64,000 bases of DNA from Streptomyces sp. NBC_01497 (GTDB lineage Bacteria; Actinomycetota; Actinomycetes; Streptomycetales; Streptomycetaceae), in contig NZ_CP109427.1 in NCBI RefSeq assembly GCF_036250695.1, positions 5,084,001 through 5,148,000 on the forward strand. The letters run 5' to 3'. A program made the position numbers and the translations under genes. Below the pieces are notes generated by a model. That model was not told where the DNA came from and searched no databases. It saw only the letters and a list, made by a program, of their open reading frames with translations. This document shows, in pieces, positions 27,745 through 35,963 of this stretch (its first letter is position 1; the number at the start of each line of letters is the position of its first letter).

Positions 27745-27842
27745 GACGCCGGTCGGCAAAACATCTGCGAGCCAACTGCCTCTGTAGGTGGGTGAGATGA
27801 TCCTCGGGCAACCGTCGCCCGTGCACCCACCAGGAGCCGCAG

Positions 27843-28634
27843 ATGACATCGGACACCCCGAGAGCCTTCATCGACACCAGCAAGCCGCATCCGGCCCGGA
27901 TGTACGACTTCCTGCTCGGCGGCAAGGACAACTACCCCGTCGACCGTGAGGTGGCGCGGCGCCTGCCCGTGAACGCGCCGATGGACGCGCGGCTGAACCG
28001 GGCGTTCATGCACCGGGCGATGGCCTGGCTGGCCGAGTCGGGTGTCGACCAGTTCCTGGACGTCGGCACCGGCATACCGACGGAGCCCAACCTGCACCAG
28101 GTCGTGCAGCGCGTGAACCCCGCCTGCCGCGTCGTGTACACCGACAACGACCCCATCGTCCTGCGGCACGCGGAGGCCCTGCTGGTCTCCGCCCCGGGCG
28201 GCGCGACCGACTACGTCCAGGCCGACGTCCGCGAGCCGGCGGCGATCCTGGACCGCGCGAGGAAACTGCTGGACTTCGAGCGGCCGGTCGCCCTGTCGCT
28301 CATCGCGCTGATGCACTTCATCCCGGACGAGCAGGACCCGTACGGGATCGCCCGCACGCTCGTGGACGCGCTGGCGCCCGGGAGTTACCTCGTGCTGACC
28401 CAGGGCACCGGCGACTTCCACCCGCAGCTCGCGGCGGCGGCCTCCACCACCTACCGCAGCGGCGGGATCCCTCTCGCGCTGCGCCCGCACGCGGCTGTGG
28501 CCCGCTTCTTCGACGGGCTCGACCTGGTCGCGCCCGGGCTCGTGCGCGCCACCGAGTGGTACCGGACGGGGGCCGCGCCCGAGGCGGGGGACAGCTCCTT
28601 CTACGTCGGGGTCGCACGCGTGCCCTCGGCGTGA
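27843..28634 (+). CDS. DUF574 family SAM-dependent methyltransferase
   Basis: 263 residues, the usual size for this actinobacterial family (PF04672). Signatures: PHPARMYDFLLGGKDNYPVDRE near the N terminus, SAM loop FLDVGTGIPTEPNLHQ, TDNDPIVLRHAEAL, LSLIALMHFIPDE and the C-terminal WYRTG. Streptomyces genomes carry dozens of paralogues; the substrate is not known for most. The start at 27843 follows CAGGAG at good spacing. No functional partner is evident nearby. Confidence 0.9.
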   Translation: MTSDTPRAFIDTSKPHPARMYDFLLGGKDNYPVDREVARRLPVNAPMDARLNRAFMHRAMAWLAESGVDQFLDVGTGIPTEPNLHQVVQRVNPACRVVYTDNDPIVLRHAEALLVSAPGGATDYVQADVREPAAILDRARKLLDFERPVALSLIALMHFIPDEQDPYGIARTLVDALAPGSYLVLTQGTGDFHPQLAAAASTTYRSGGIPLALRPHAAVARFFDGLDLVAPGLVRATEWYRTGAAPEAGDSSFYVGVARVPSA

Positions 28635-29138
28635 GGAGTGAGGCGTTCGGCGTGAGGCGTTCGACGTTCGATGTGAGGCGCGGCGCGGGGGACGCCCGGC
28701 GTCAGTACACGTCCCGTACGTAGCGCCGGGCGGTGCAGCGGCGGACCCGCGACAGCCCGGCCAGGTGACGGCGACCGAGCCCCGAAAGTGGCGGCGCCGG
28801 ATCGTCCGCGCCGGCCGGACCGAGCGCACCCGGCAAGGGCTCCGACGCCCGGGTCGGGGCCCGCCCCCGCGCCCCACCGCGTCCGTCACCGGGCCCCCTC
28901 TCCGCGCCGGCGCCGCCCGGGAAGAACCGGGCGCGTACCGACGATCAGGACGTCACGGTAGGAAGCGCCGGTTGCGGGCCCGTGAAGGAGAGGACCCCCG
29001 CCCCGCCACGACCCCCCCGCAGGTGGCTCCGGGCGCGGTGTGAGGACCGCCGGGGGAGGTGCGAACCCGCCGGGGGAGGTGCGAACCCGCCGGGGGAGGT
29101 GCGAACCCGCCGCCTGTGGGGCGGCGGGCGTCCGGCCG
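28635..29138. other. Spacer between the methyltransferase and S53 peptidase genes
   Basis: 504 bases between convergent genes. No gene is seen. Contains a three-copy 20-bp tandem repeat (29051-29110) followed by the short dyad CCCGCCGC/GCGGCGGG (29106-29128). Confidence 0.4.
29051..29110. repeat. 20-bp tandem repeat, three exact copies
   Basis: Units CGGGGGAGGTGCGAACCCGC start at 29051, 29071 and 29091. Confidence 0.9.
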
Positions 29139-30836
29139 TCAGCCGCGCGTCGCCCGCAGGTGGTTCAGGAGCGCAGTGCCGTGCGGGGTGCCCAGGCCGG
29201 TGCAGGGGTCCCAGCCGGCGGCCGCCTCGTAGTCGCCGTTGCCGCCCGACGTGATGTCCGTCAGCGGCGCGGGCGCCGTCTGCGCCTCCAGCGCGTACAG
29301 CAGCGGCGGAAGCAGGCCGAGCGGGGCGTCGAGCGCCTCGCTCAGGCGGCAGACCAGGGCCGCCCACAGCGGGGCGGCCGCACTGGTTCCGCCGAGCGTG
29401 GTCGCCTTGCCGCCGACACGTATGCGGTAGCCGGTCGAGGGGTCGGCGACCGCCGCCACGTCCGGCACGCCGCGACGGTCGGCGGGGCCCTGGCCGTGGT
29501 CGTGGCCCTGCCCAGGGTGTTGCCGCTGGTGCGTCCGACGATGGTGCAGCCGCTGCCACAGGGGCAGCGGAAAGGTCGCGCTGCGTCCGCCGCCCGTGGC
29601 CCCGCCGCCCACCGCCAGCGCGTTCCAGACGGTCTCGACGGCATGGGGAACAGCCGCGGAACCCGCTCCGTTCCCGGCCCCGGCACCCATACGCAGGGAG
29701 GTGCCGCCCACCGACAGTACGTGCGGACTCGACCCCGGATAGTCCAGGTGCGGCCTGCCGTCCCGCTCGCCGTCGGTGCTGCCCGTGTCGCCCGCCGCCG
29801 CGCAGACCGTGATGCCCAGCGCCGCCGCGTCGGCGAGCGCCTCCTCCAGTGCGGCGAGGGACTGCGGTGTCCACCGGTCCTCCGGCGCACCCCAGCTGAT
29901 GGAGAGCACCGTCGGTGTCGGGCTCGCGTGCACGGCCGCCGACACCGCCTCGACATAGCCGCGCATCGTGCCGGGGGCGAAGTAGACGACGAGCTCAGCG
30001 CCGGGTGCCAGCGCGCCGAGCACCTCGATGTCGAGCTGGACCTCGCCGTCCGCGTCCTCGTCCGTGCCGGGGCTGTTCACGGCGCCCGCCACGCTCACCG
30101 ACCGTACGGCCGGGGGCCGCAGGCCGAGTTCGCGGAAGTACGTCCCGAGCTCGGCCTCGTCGTACCCGCCGCCGAACTCCACCAGCGCGGCGATCCGGCC
30201 ACGGCCGTCCGTGCCCGCCGGGAAGCCGTACGCCTCGGCCAACTGCGGTGGGGTGTACGAGATTGCCGCCGCGTCACCGCGTGGCGTCCCCGGCCGGTGT
30301 GTGCCCTCTGTCAGTCTGCGCAGCAGGGGCCTGCCGTGCGGCCGGTCGCCCGTTCCGAGCACCGCGACGACCCGGTCCGCGAGCGTCGCCTGCCCGGACA
30401 GCTCCCCGGTGCGGGCGCGCTGCCCGGCCGTGCCCGCACCGCGGCCCGTTCCGGGCACCGCAGGCGGTTCGCCGCCGAGCAGCGCGCCGACCGGGCCCGC
30501 CGGGCCCGCCGGGCCCGCCGGGCCCGACACGGTCATCCGCCGCGAGCCCTCGTGAACGTCCGTCACCGTCAGCCCGGCGTCCTCGACGGTGCGCCGCACC
30601 TCCTCCACATCGGCCGGGTCCGCGCCGAACCTGGCCGCCAACTCCTCGCGTCCGACGGTCCCCGTCCCGTGCACGAGGTCGCGGGGGAGGGCCGCCCTGC
30701 GCCGCAGCACGACGGTGAAGCCGGCCTGATCGCCGGCGGCGGGCGCGACGGGCCCGGTGTCCTTCGGGAGGTCGTCGCGCGAGCCGCCGGGGAGCGGCAC
30801 ACTGGGGCAGGGCGAGGGGGCAGGCGAGGGGATCAT
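29139..30836 (-). CDS. S53 family serine-carboxyl peptidase (sedolisin)
   Basis: 565 residues. A pro-domain (about 35-150; FTVVLRRRAALPRDL, DVEEVRRTVEDAGLTVTDVHEGSRRMTVSG) precedes the subtilisin-like catalytic domain. The complete sedolisin set is visible: Glu265 and Asp269 in EVQLDIE, oxyanion Asp350 in AAGDTGSTDG, and Ser485 in GGTSAAAP; the C-terminal DITSGGNGDYEAAAGWDPCTGLG is the calcium site. No signal peptide or membrane segment is seen at the N terminus, unusual for an acid protease. The pro-domain carries a collagen-like GPAGPAGPAGPVG run, and a His/Gln-rich insertion lies at 430-452. Convergent with the DUF574 methyltransferase gene, divergent from the Bax-inhibitor gene. Confidence 0.92.
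   Translation of the reverse strand: MIPSPAPSPCPSVPLPGGSRDDLPKDTGPVAPAAGDQAGFTVVLRRRAALPRDLVHGTGTVGREELAARFGADPADVEEVRRTVEDAGLTVTDVHEGSRRMTVSGPAGPAGPAGPVGALLGGEPPAVPGTGRGAGTAGQRARTGELSGQATLADRVVAVLGTGDRPHGRPLLRRLTEGTHRPGTPRGDAAAISYTPPQLAEAYGFPAGTDGRGRIAALVEFGGGYDEAELGTYFRELGLRPPAVRSVSVAGAVNSPGTDEDADGEVQLDIEVLGALAPGAELVVYFAPGTMRGYVEAVSAAVHASPTPTVLSISWGAPEDRWTPQSLAALEEALADAAALGITVCAAAGDTGSTDGERDGRPHLDYPGSSPHVLSVGGTSLRMGAGAGNGAGSAAVPHAVETVWNALAVGGGATGGGRSATFPLPLWQRLHHRRTHQRQHPGQGHDHGQGPADRRGVPDVAAVADPSTGYRIRVGGKATTLGGTSAAAPLWAALVCRLSEALDAPLGLLPPLLYALEAQTAPAPLTDITSGGNGDYEAAAGWDPCTGLGTPHGTALLNHLRATRG
30492..30527. repeat. 9-bp tandem repeat inside the S53 pro-domain
   Basis: CGGGCCCGC repeats at 30492, 30501 and 30510, with a degenerate fourth copy. 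On the minus strand it codes the Gly-Pro-Ala run of the pro-domain. Confidence 0.85.
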
Positions 30837-31022
30837 CCGATCAGGCTAGGCGGGTACGCGGCCGGTGACGGCCGGTACCGGGCGGAGCGGTATTCCCCCT
30901 CGCACATACGCCGGTAAGACGATGTCATGATCGGGCAAGATCCCCCGCGCGGACGAGATCTTCCCTTTGCCTACGCATTACTGTTGACGCGAGACCGCGC
31001 GAGGCGGTCATGGAGGAGTGAG

Positions 31023-31886
31023 ATGAGAAGCAGCAACCCGGTCTTCTCACGACGGGGCTTCACCCGCGACACCGGCGCGCGCGCCGGGTACGCGGGGTTC
31101 AACACGGCGCCCCGGACCGGGGGCACCGCCGTTGGCACCGACCCGTACGCGACGAACCCGTGCGCGGCCGACCCCTACGGGCAGCGGACCGCCGCCCGGT
31201 CCGGCGCCATGACGATCGACGACGTCGTCTCCCGCACGGCCCTCACGCTCGGCACGGTCGTCGTCACGGCCGTCCTGTCGTGGCTGCTGCTGCCGGTGGA
31301 CGCGGCGAACGTCAACAAGTCCTACGGCATCGCTGCCGGGGCCGCGCTCGTCGCGCTGGTCCTCGGCCTGATCCAGTCCTTCAAGCGCCGGCCGACGCCG
31401 GCGCTGATCCTCGCGTACGCGGCGTTCGAGGGCGTCTTCCTCGGGGTGCTGAGCAGCGTCGTCAGCACGTACATCGCGTCGGGAGTCGTCGTCCAGGCCG
31501 TCCTCGGCACGATGGCGGTCTTCGCGGGCACGCTCATCGCGTACAAGATGCGCTGGATCCGCGTCACGAACCGCTTCTACCGGTTCGTGACGGCCGCGGC
31601 GATCGGCTTCCTGATCCTGATGGCCGTGAACCTGCTGTTCTCCGTCTTCACCCACGGCGACGGGCTGGGCTTCCGCAGCGGCGGTCTCGGCGTCGCCTTC
31701 GGCATCGTCGGCATCCTGCTCGGCGCTTGCTTCCTGGCGCTCGACTTCAAGCAGGTCGAGGACGGCGTCGCCTACGGCGCGCCCCGCGAGGAGGCGTGGC
31801 TCGCGGCCTTCGGGCTGACGATGACACTGGTGTGGATCTACCTTGAGGTCCTGCGGGTGCTGTCGATCCTGCAAAGCAACAACTGA
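31023..31886 (+). CDS. Bax inhibitor-1/YccA family membrane protein
   Basis: 287 residues. About 65 N-terminal cytoplasmic residues, Gly/Tyr-rich (GYAGFNTAPRTGGTAVGTDPY), then seven predicted membrane segments starting with ALTLGTVVVTAVLSWLLLPV. The actinobacterial signatures LAYAAFEGVFLGVLSSV and FLALDFKQVEDGVAYGAPREEAW match the BI-1 group, whose members are proposed calcium leak channels or regulators; the physiological role in Streptomyces is not established. ATG 31023 has GGAGGAG 5 bases upstream. A TTGACG (30984-30989) may be its -35. An 18-bp stem terminator follows. Confidence 0.93.
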   Translation: MRSSNPVFSRRGFTRDTGARAGYAGFNTAPRTGGTAVGTDPYATNPCAADPYGQRTAARSGAMTIDDVVSRTALTLGTVVVTAVLSWLLLPVDAANVNKSYGIAAGAALVALVLGLIQSFKRRPTPALILAYAAFEGVFLGVLSSVVSTYIASGVVVQAVLGTMAVFAGTLIAYKMRWIRVTNRFYRFVTAAAIGFLILMAVNLLFSVFTHGDGLGFRSGGLGVAFGIVGILLGACFLALDFKQVEDGVAYGAPREEAWLAAFGLTMTLVWIYLEVLRVLSILQSNN

Positions 31887-31949
31887 CGGCCGCGCGGCCC
31901 GCGCGCCCGGGTCCCGGACCGGGCCGGAGCGGGACGCGAGGGAGCATGA

Positions 31950-31992
31950 ACGGAGGGGGCCCGCGGGCATGACACCCGCGGACCCCCTCCGT
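31950..31992 (+). terminator. Long hairpin terminator after the Bax-inhibitor gene
   Basis: 18-bp arms (31950-31967 and 31975-31992) starting ACGGAGGGGG and ending CCCCCTCCGT, with one mismatch and a 7-base loop. It can also serve the convergent DUF4287 gene. Confidence 0.9.
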
Positions 31993-32106
31993 GCGTGCAC
32001 GTGTGTCTTTGCCGGTCTTCGGCGGTCTCCGTGACGGTTTCTCCGGCGGCCACCCGCACGGCCGCCCGGTCCGGTCCGGTCCCGCTCCGGGCGGGGCCGG
32101 CCGAGG

Positions 32107-32337
32107 TCAGAGCAGACGGCGGGCCGCCCGCCTCAGATCGTGTTCGTGGACGATCGCCTTCGCGTGTCCGTAGGAGAGGTCGTGCTCGCCACGCAGCCAG
32201 CTGACCTTCTCCTCGAAGCGGACGAGGGCCGGACCTTCGTCGAGCGCACGCAGCCACTCCGAGACGCCTCGGCCGGTGCACTGCGGGATGTGGGAGAGCA
32301 GATTGCGATGGGTCTCTTCGGAGAAGACAAGGGACAT
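32107..32337 (-). CDS. DUF4287 domain protein
   Basis: 76 residues, almost all one helical domain: SEETHRNLLSHIPQCTGRGVSEWLRALDEGP followed by RFEEKVSWLRGEHDLSYGHAKAIVHEHDL. This T-G-R...EW...GP...L...H.L.HG.A..IV.E pattern is DUF4287, small cytosolic actinobacterial proteins of unknown role. The start at 32337 has GGAGG 7 bases upstream. The frame continues 117 bases further but without family character. Its 3' end faces the Bax-inhibitor gene, with the shared terminator between. Confidence 0.85.
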   Translation of the reverse strand: MSLVFSEETHRNLLSHIPQCTGRGVSEWLRALDEGPALVRFEEKVSWLRGEHDLSYGHAKAIVHEHDLRRAARRLL

Positions 32338-32472
32338 CGGCGCCTCCGGACGCGTCGCGCGTACTGGTGCAGCGGCGGCCGCAGATGAAGCGGCCGTTAA
32401 CGACACCGTGCCTGAGCGTTCGCCCGTTGGCAACAGTCCCGGCCTCTTTCCCACCGTTCGTGGCGGGCCGCG

Positions 32473-32478
32473 TAGGGT
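32473..32478 (+). promoter_or_regulatory. Putative -10 box of a leaderless gene
   Basis: TAGGGT lies 6 bases before the GTG at 32485 with no ribosome site between. Confidence 0.45.
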
Positions 32479-32484
32479 CGCACC

Positions 32485-32805
32485 GTGCTCGATACGACAC
32501 CGCTGACCTCGCCCGTGGACCGGTTCACCGACCGGCTGCGCGCCGCCCCGCAGAGCAGGCTCAGACGCGGCCCGGCCGCCGCGGCACTCGCCCTGGCCAG
32601 GGAGCTCTCCGTCCGGGCCCAGCGCCTGGAGGATCCCGGCGCGGAACCCCGGATCATGTCCGATGCCGGGGTCTTCGTGGTCGCCGACCAGCTCGCGGTG
32701 GCCGCGGGCGACCTGGTCGAGGCACTGAGAACGGCCCCGTCCCAGCAGGAGCTGGACGAGGCCGTCAGGTCGGTCGCGCGGACGATTGCGGAGGCAAAGT
32801 TCTGA
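32485..32805 (+). CDS. Hypothetical helical protein
   Basis: 106 residues, function unknown. It is almost all alpha-helical and Ala-rich (AAALALARELSVRAQRLED, VFVVADQLAVAAGDLVEALRTA, QELDEAVRSVARTIAEAKF), with very high third-position GC that supports translation. The GTG start is placed by the TAGGGT box 6 bases upstream and the absence of a ribosome site, suggesting a leaderless mRNA. It is divergent from the DUF4287 gene and convergent with the membrane-anchored protein gene ending at 32900. Confidence 0.65.
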   Translation: MLDTTPLTSPVDRFTDRLRAAPQSRLRRGPAAAALALARELSVRAQRLEDPGAEPRIMSDAGVFVVADQLAVAAGDLVEALRTAPSQQELDEAVRSVARTIAEAKF

Positions 32806-32852
32806 CCGGTCACCGCGGCGGCCCGGACCGCCGGGCCGGCTCCGAAGGGCGT

Positions 32853-32897
32853 GTCCGCCCCGAGCGCCGGGTCCGCCCCGAGCGCCGGGTCCGCCGG
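32853..32897. repeat. 18-bp tandem repeat between convergent genes
   Basis: GTCCGCCCCGAGCGCCGG occurs at 32853 and 32871, and a partial third copy starts at 32889. Confidence 0.8.
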
Positions 32898-32899
32898 CG

Positions 32900-34051
32900 C
32901 TAGAGCGACGCGATGACGCGGTCCGCGAGGATGTACACGTGCTCCTCGGTGGTGTCCGTGCCGTCCGTGCTGCTCGCGCCGCACGAGAAGGTCAGGCTGT
33001 ACGCGCCGGAGACCCCGGAGCCGCCGAGCAGGAAGGGCGCACCGCCCTCGCGCAGCGAGCGCGCGAGCCGTTCCGCCGTTTCCCGGTGGCCGGGCGTCAT
33101 GCAGAGCGTGGTGCCGTCGGCGAACAGGTACACGTCCAGCGTGCCCAGCGGTCCCGGCCGTACGTCGGACAGCGCCGTCCGCGTCTCGGCCAGGTGCTCC
33201 AGCCGACCGACCGTCCGCTCGTGATCGGTGACGATCGGCGTCCTGGTGGGCACGAAGTCCGGGTGCGAGGGGTGCCTGCGGCGGGCCGCCGCCAGCTCGG
33301 CGGAGTCCTCGGGGAACTCGTCCGCCGGAGCGGCCGGAGCCGCGTCGTCCGCGTCGCCCACGCCGGACGTGCCGGTGCGGGACTCACCCGGCGCGTCCTG
33401 GGGACCGACGGGCGGCAGGCCCGCGAGTTCGTCGAACGCGTCGGCGACCTGGTCGTGGACGGCGGGGTCGTAGACGGCCCTGTCGTACGAGAGCTGCTCG
33501 TGCGCGGCCTGGTCGAACGGGTCGCGCGACACGCCCTCGGCGGGGTGCGGGGCACCGTGGACACCGGAGGCGTCGGCGAAGCCGGGCAGGTCGTGGCCGA
33601 AGGTCTCGAAGGCGGAGAAGTCGGCCTGGCGCGGCATGAAGAAGGCCACGTCCCCGAGGGAGGGGTCGACGCCCGGCCCGATGAGGCCGCCGAGCACCGA
33701 GGGGCTGTCCGACGCGTCCCGGGCCTCCTGGGCCGCCCAGAAGGCGCGCGCCTCGGCCAGCTCGCGCTCGCGCTCCTCGGCCAGGGCCTCGGCGACCGCG
33801 GTGCGTATCGCGTCGGTGGTGTCCGCCGCCGTGGTGGCCGCCACGGACACGGAGACGGCGGAGCCGGCCCCCACCGCGGCGTTTCTGGCCTGCGGTACGG
33901 AGGCGCCCAATCCGCCGCCGTTGACCCCGGCGAGATCGCCGCGCAGGGCGGTGACCTCCTTGCGCAGCCCATGGGCCGCGCACAGTGCGGCCGCGCCCAC
34001 GGCGGTCGCGGTGGCCGTGGTCAGCAGCAAGGCAAGAGACATGGCGCTCAC
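32900..34051 (-). CDS. Membrane-anchored hypothetical protein
   Basis: 383 residues, function not recognised. One N-terminal membrane segment (LALLLTTATATAVGAAALCAA) is followed by a short coiled stretch (EEREREL...FWAAQEA). A long acidic, low-complexity middle follows (about 115-260), then a compact C-terminal domain from TDHERTVGRLEHLAETRTAL to the end with strands and one conserved-looking Cys in TLCMTPG. The GTG start at 34051 has GGGGAG 6 bases upstream, with a further ATG three codons in. Orientation of the soluble part is uncertain. I recall similar genes in other Streptomyces but cannot name a family. Confidence 0.75.
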   Translation of the reverse strand: MSAMSLALLLTTATATAVGAAALCAAHGLRKEVTALRGDLAGVNGGGLGASVPQARNAAVGAGSAVSVSVAATTAADTTDAIRTAVAEALAEERERELAEARAFWAAQEARDASDSPSVLGGLIGPGVDPSLGDVAFFMPRQADFSAFETFGHDLPGFADASGVHGAPHPAEGVSRDPFDQAAHEQLSYDRAVYDPAVHDQVADAFDELAGLPPVGPQDAPGESRTGTSGVGDADDAAPAAPADEFPEDSAELAAARRRHPSHPDFVPTRTPIVTDHERTVGRLEHLAETRTALSDVRPGPLGTLDVYLFADGTTLCMTPGHRETAERLARSLREGGAPFLLGGSGVSGAYSLTFSCGASSTDGTDTTEEHVYILADRVIASL

Positions 34052-34199
34052 TTACTACTCCCCAAACTCATCGGATTCCCCCGTCTTCCTATCTCAGCTT
34101 GTCGTGGGCGCGCGGCGGTCGTCAGTGCATTACGTCATGAAATGCGTGGGTCTTTGGGCCCTTGGACGCTGCCGTCGACGCCGCTGACCTGCGCAAAAG

Positions 34200-34240
34200 A
34201 ATCTCCCCCCGGAATTGGTCACAATCCGGGGGGAGATTCC
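34200..34240 (-). terminator. Perfect 15-bp hairpin terminator on the thiolase side
   Basis: Arms GAATCTCCCCCCGGA (34200-34214) and TCCGGGGGGAGATTC (34226-34240), perfect over 15 bp. The left flank GCAAAA gives a short U-tract when read on the minus strand. So it should end the thiolase transcript about 500 bases after its stop, placing the 100-bp repeat array inside the thiolase 3' UTR. Confidence 0.85.
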
Positions 34241-34340
34241 ATTACGAGGGGGGCTCACGGGATGTGAGGGGCGCCCGCGACCGTGACCGGGGTGTCACGG
34301 CCCCCGCTCGGCCTCCCGCGGCCCCGCCGGGCGTCCGGTG

Positions 34341-34758
34341 GCTCAGCTCAGCCGCTCGCGTTGTCGGTCGCGCTGAGTTTCGCCGACGCTGCGGGCAGGT
34401 GCCGCCCTCGTTCCTCGGGCGACCCCTACCCTCCGCCAGGGCTCAGCTCAGCCGCTCGCGTTGTCGGTCGCGCTGAGTTTCGCCCGCGCTGCGGGCAGGT
34501 GCCGCCCTCGTTCCTCGGGCGACCCCTACCCTCCGCTACGGCTCAGCTCAGCCGCTCGCGTTGTCGGTCGCGCTGAGTTTCGCCCGCGCTGCGGGCAGGT
34601 GCCGCCCTCGTTCCTCGGGCGACCCCTACCCTCCGCTACGGCTCAGCTCAGCCGCTCGCGTTGTCGGTCGCGCTGAGTTTCGCCCGCGCTGCGGGCAGGT
34701 GCCGCCCTCGTTCCTCGGGCGACCCCTACCCTCCGCCAGGGCTCAGCTCAGCCGCTCG
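34341..34758. repeat. 100-bp tandem repeat array, four copies plus 18 bp of a fifth
   Basis: Units start at 34341, 34441, 34541 and 34641 with GCTCAGCTCAGCCGCTCG. A final 18 bases (34741-34758) are the last codons and stop of the thiolase gene. Copy 1 differs at one site (CGCCGACGC for CGCCCGCGC). Copies 1 and 4 end CCAGG, while copies 2 and 3 end CTACG. Each unit contains GCCCGC-gct-GCGGGC and GCCC...GGGC hairpins. There are no unique spacers, so it is not CRISPR. Confidence 0.95.
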
Positions 34759-35963
34759 ATGACCATGGCCATGCCCTGGCCGCCGCCCACGCACATCGTC
34801 TCCAGGCCGAACTGCTTGTCGTGGAACTGGAGGCTGTTGATCAGCGTGCCCGTGATGCGCGCGCCCGTCATGCCGAAGGGGTGGCCGACCGCGATGGCGC
34901 CGCCGTTCACGTTCAGCTTCTCCAGCGGGATGCCCAGGTCCTGGTAGGACGGGATGACCTGCGCCGCGAAGGCCTCGTTGATCTCCACCAGGTCGATGTC
35001 GCCCACGGACAGCCCGGCCCGCTTCAGCGCCTGCCGGGACGCCTCGACGGGACCGAGACCCATGATCTCCGGCGACAGGCCGGTCACGCCGGTGGAGACG
35101 ATGCGGGCGAGCGGAGTGAGGCCCAGCTGGGCCGCCTTCGTGTCGGACATGATCACGAGCGCGGCCGCGCCGTCGTTCAGCGGGCAGCAGTTGCCCGCGG
35201 TGACCCGGCCGTCGGGGCGGAACACCGGCTTCAGACCCGCGACGCCGTCCACGGTGACACCGGCACGCGGGCCGTCGTCCTTGGCCACGACGGTGCCGTC
35301 CGGCAGCGTGACGGGCGTGATCTCGCGCTCCCAGAAGCCGTTCTTGAGGGCTTCCTCGGCGAGGTTCTGCGACCGGACGCCGAACTCGTCCATCTCCTGG
35401 CGCGTCACGCCCTTCAGCCGGGCGAGGTTCTCCGCGGTCTGGCCCATGGCGATGTACGGGTCGGGGAACAGCCCGTCCGCGCGCGGGTCGTGCCAGTCGG
35501 CGCCGGTGGACTGCGCGACCTCGACGGTACGGGCCTCGGCGCTCGCGAACAGGGGGTTGTGCGTGTCCGGCATGCCGTCGCTCGTGCCCTTCACCGACCG
35601 GGACACCATCTCGACACCGGCCGAGATGAAGACGTCACCCTCGCCGGCCTTGATCGCGTGCAGCGCCATCCGCGAGGTCTGCAGCGAGGACGAGCAGTAC
35701 CGGGTGATCGTGCAGCCGGGAAGGTGGTCCATCCCCATCTGCACGGCCACGATGCGCGCCAGGTTGTGGCCCTGCTCGCCGCCGGGCAGGCCGCAGCCGA
35801 GCATCAGGTCGTCGATGTCGTGCGGGTCGAGCGCGGGGATCTTGTCGAGCGCGGTCTTGATGATCGTGGCGGTCAGGTCGTCGGGACGCAGTTCCTTGAG
35901 CGATCCCTTGAAGGCCCGCCCGATGGGGGAGCGGGCGGCTGAGACGATCACGGCTTCTGGCAT
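34743..35963 (-). CDS. Thiolase (acetyl-CoA C-acyltransferase)
   Basis: 406-residue cytosolic enzyme that cleaves 3-ketoacyl-CoA in beta-oxidation or condenses two acetyl-CoA. Catalytic residues are in place: Cys90 in RYCSSSLQT, His in AVGHPFGMTGAR and Cys in CVGGGQGMA; NEAFAAQ is also present. The substrate loop and length suggest a FadA/AtoB-like enzyme, but chain-length preference cannot be read from sequence. The start at 35963 (MPEAVIVSAARSPIGRA) follows AGGAGC. The frame runs far upstream without thiolase character. Its last 18 bases are repeated in each unit of the downstream 100-bp array. Confidence 0.95.
   Translation of the reverse strand: MPEAVIVSAARSPIGRAFKGSLKELRPDDLTATIIKTALDKIPALDPHDIDDLMLGCGLPGGEQGHNLARIVAVQMGMDHLPGCTITRYCSSSLQTSRMALHAIKAGEGDVFISAGVEMVSRSVKGTSDGMPDTHNPLFASAEARTVEVAQSTGADWHDPRADGLFPDPYIAMGQTAENLARLKGVTRQEMDEFGVRSQNLAEEALKNGFWEREITPVTLPDGTVVAKDDGPRAGVTVDGVAGLKPVFRPDGRVTAGNCCPLNDGAAALVIMSDTKAAQLGLTPLARIVSTGVTGLSPEIMGLGPVEASRQALKRAGLSVGDIDLVEINEAFAAQVIPSYQDLGIPLEKLNVNGGAIAVGHPFGMTGARITGTLINSLQFHDKQFGLETMCVGGGQGMAMVIERLS

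Noticed and set aside
34341..34758. CRISPR array
   Set aside because: The 100-bp units are contiguous and near identical, with no unique spacers and no cas genes in the window.
34283..34947. Series of similar plus-strand frames over the repeat array
   Set aside because: They arise because the same 100-bp unit is read in successive frames; the period is not a multiple of three.
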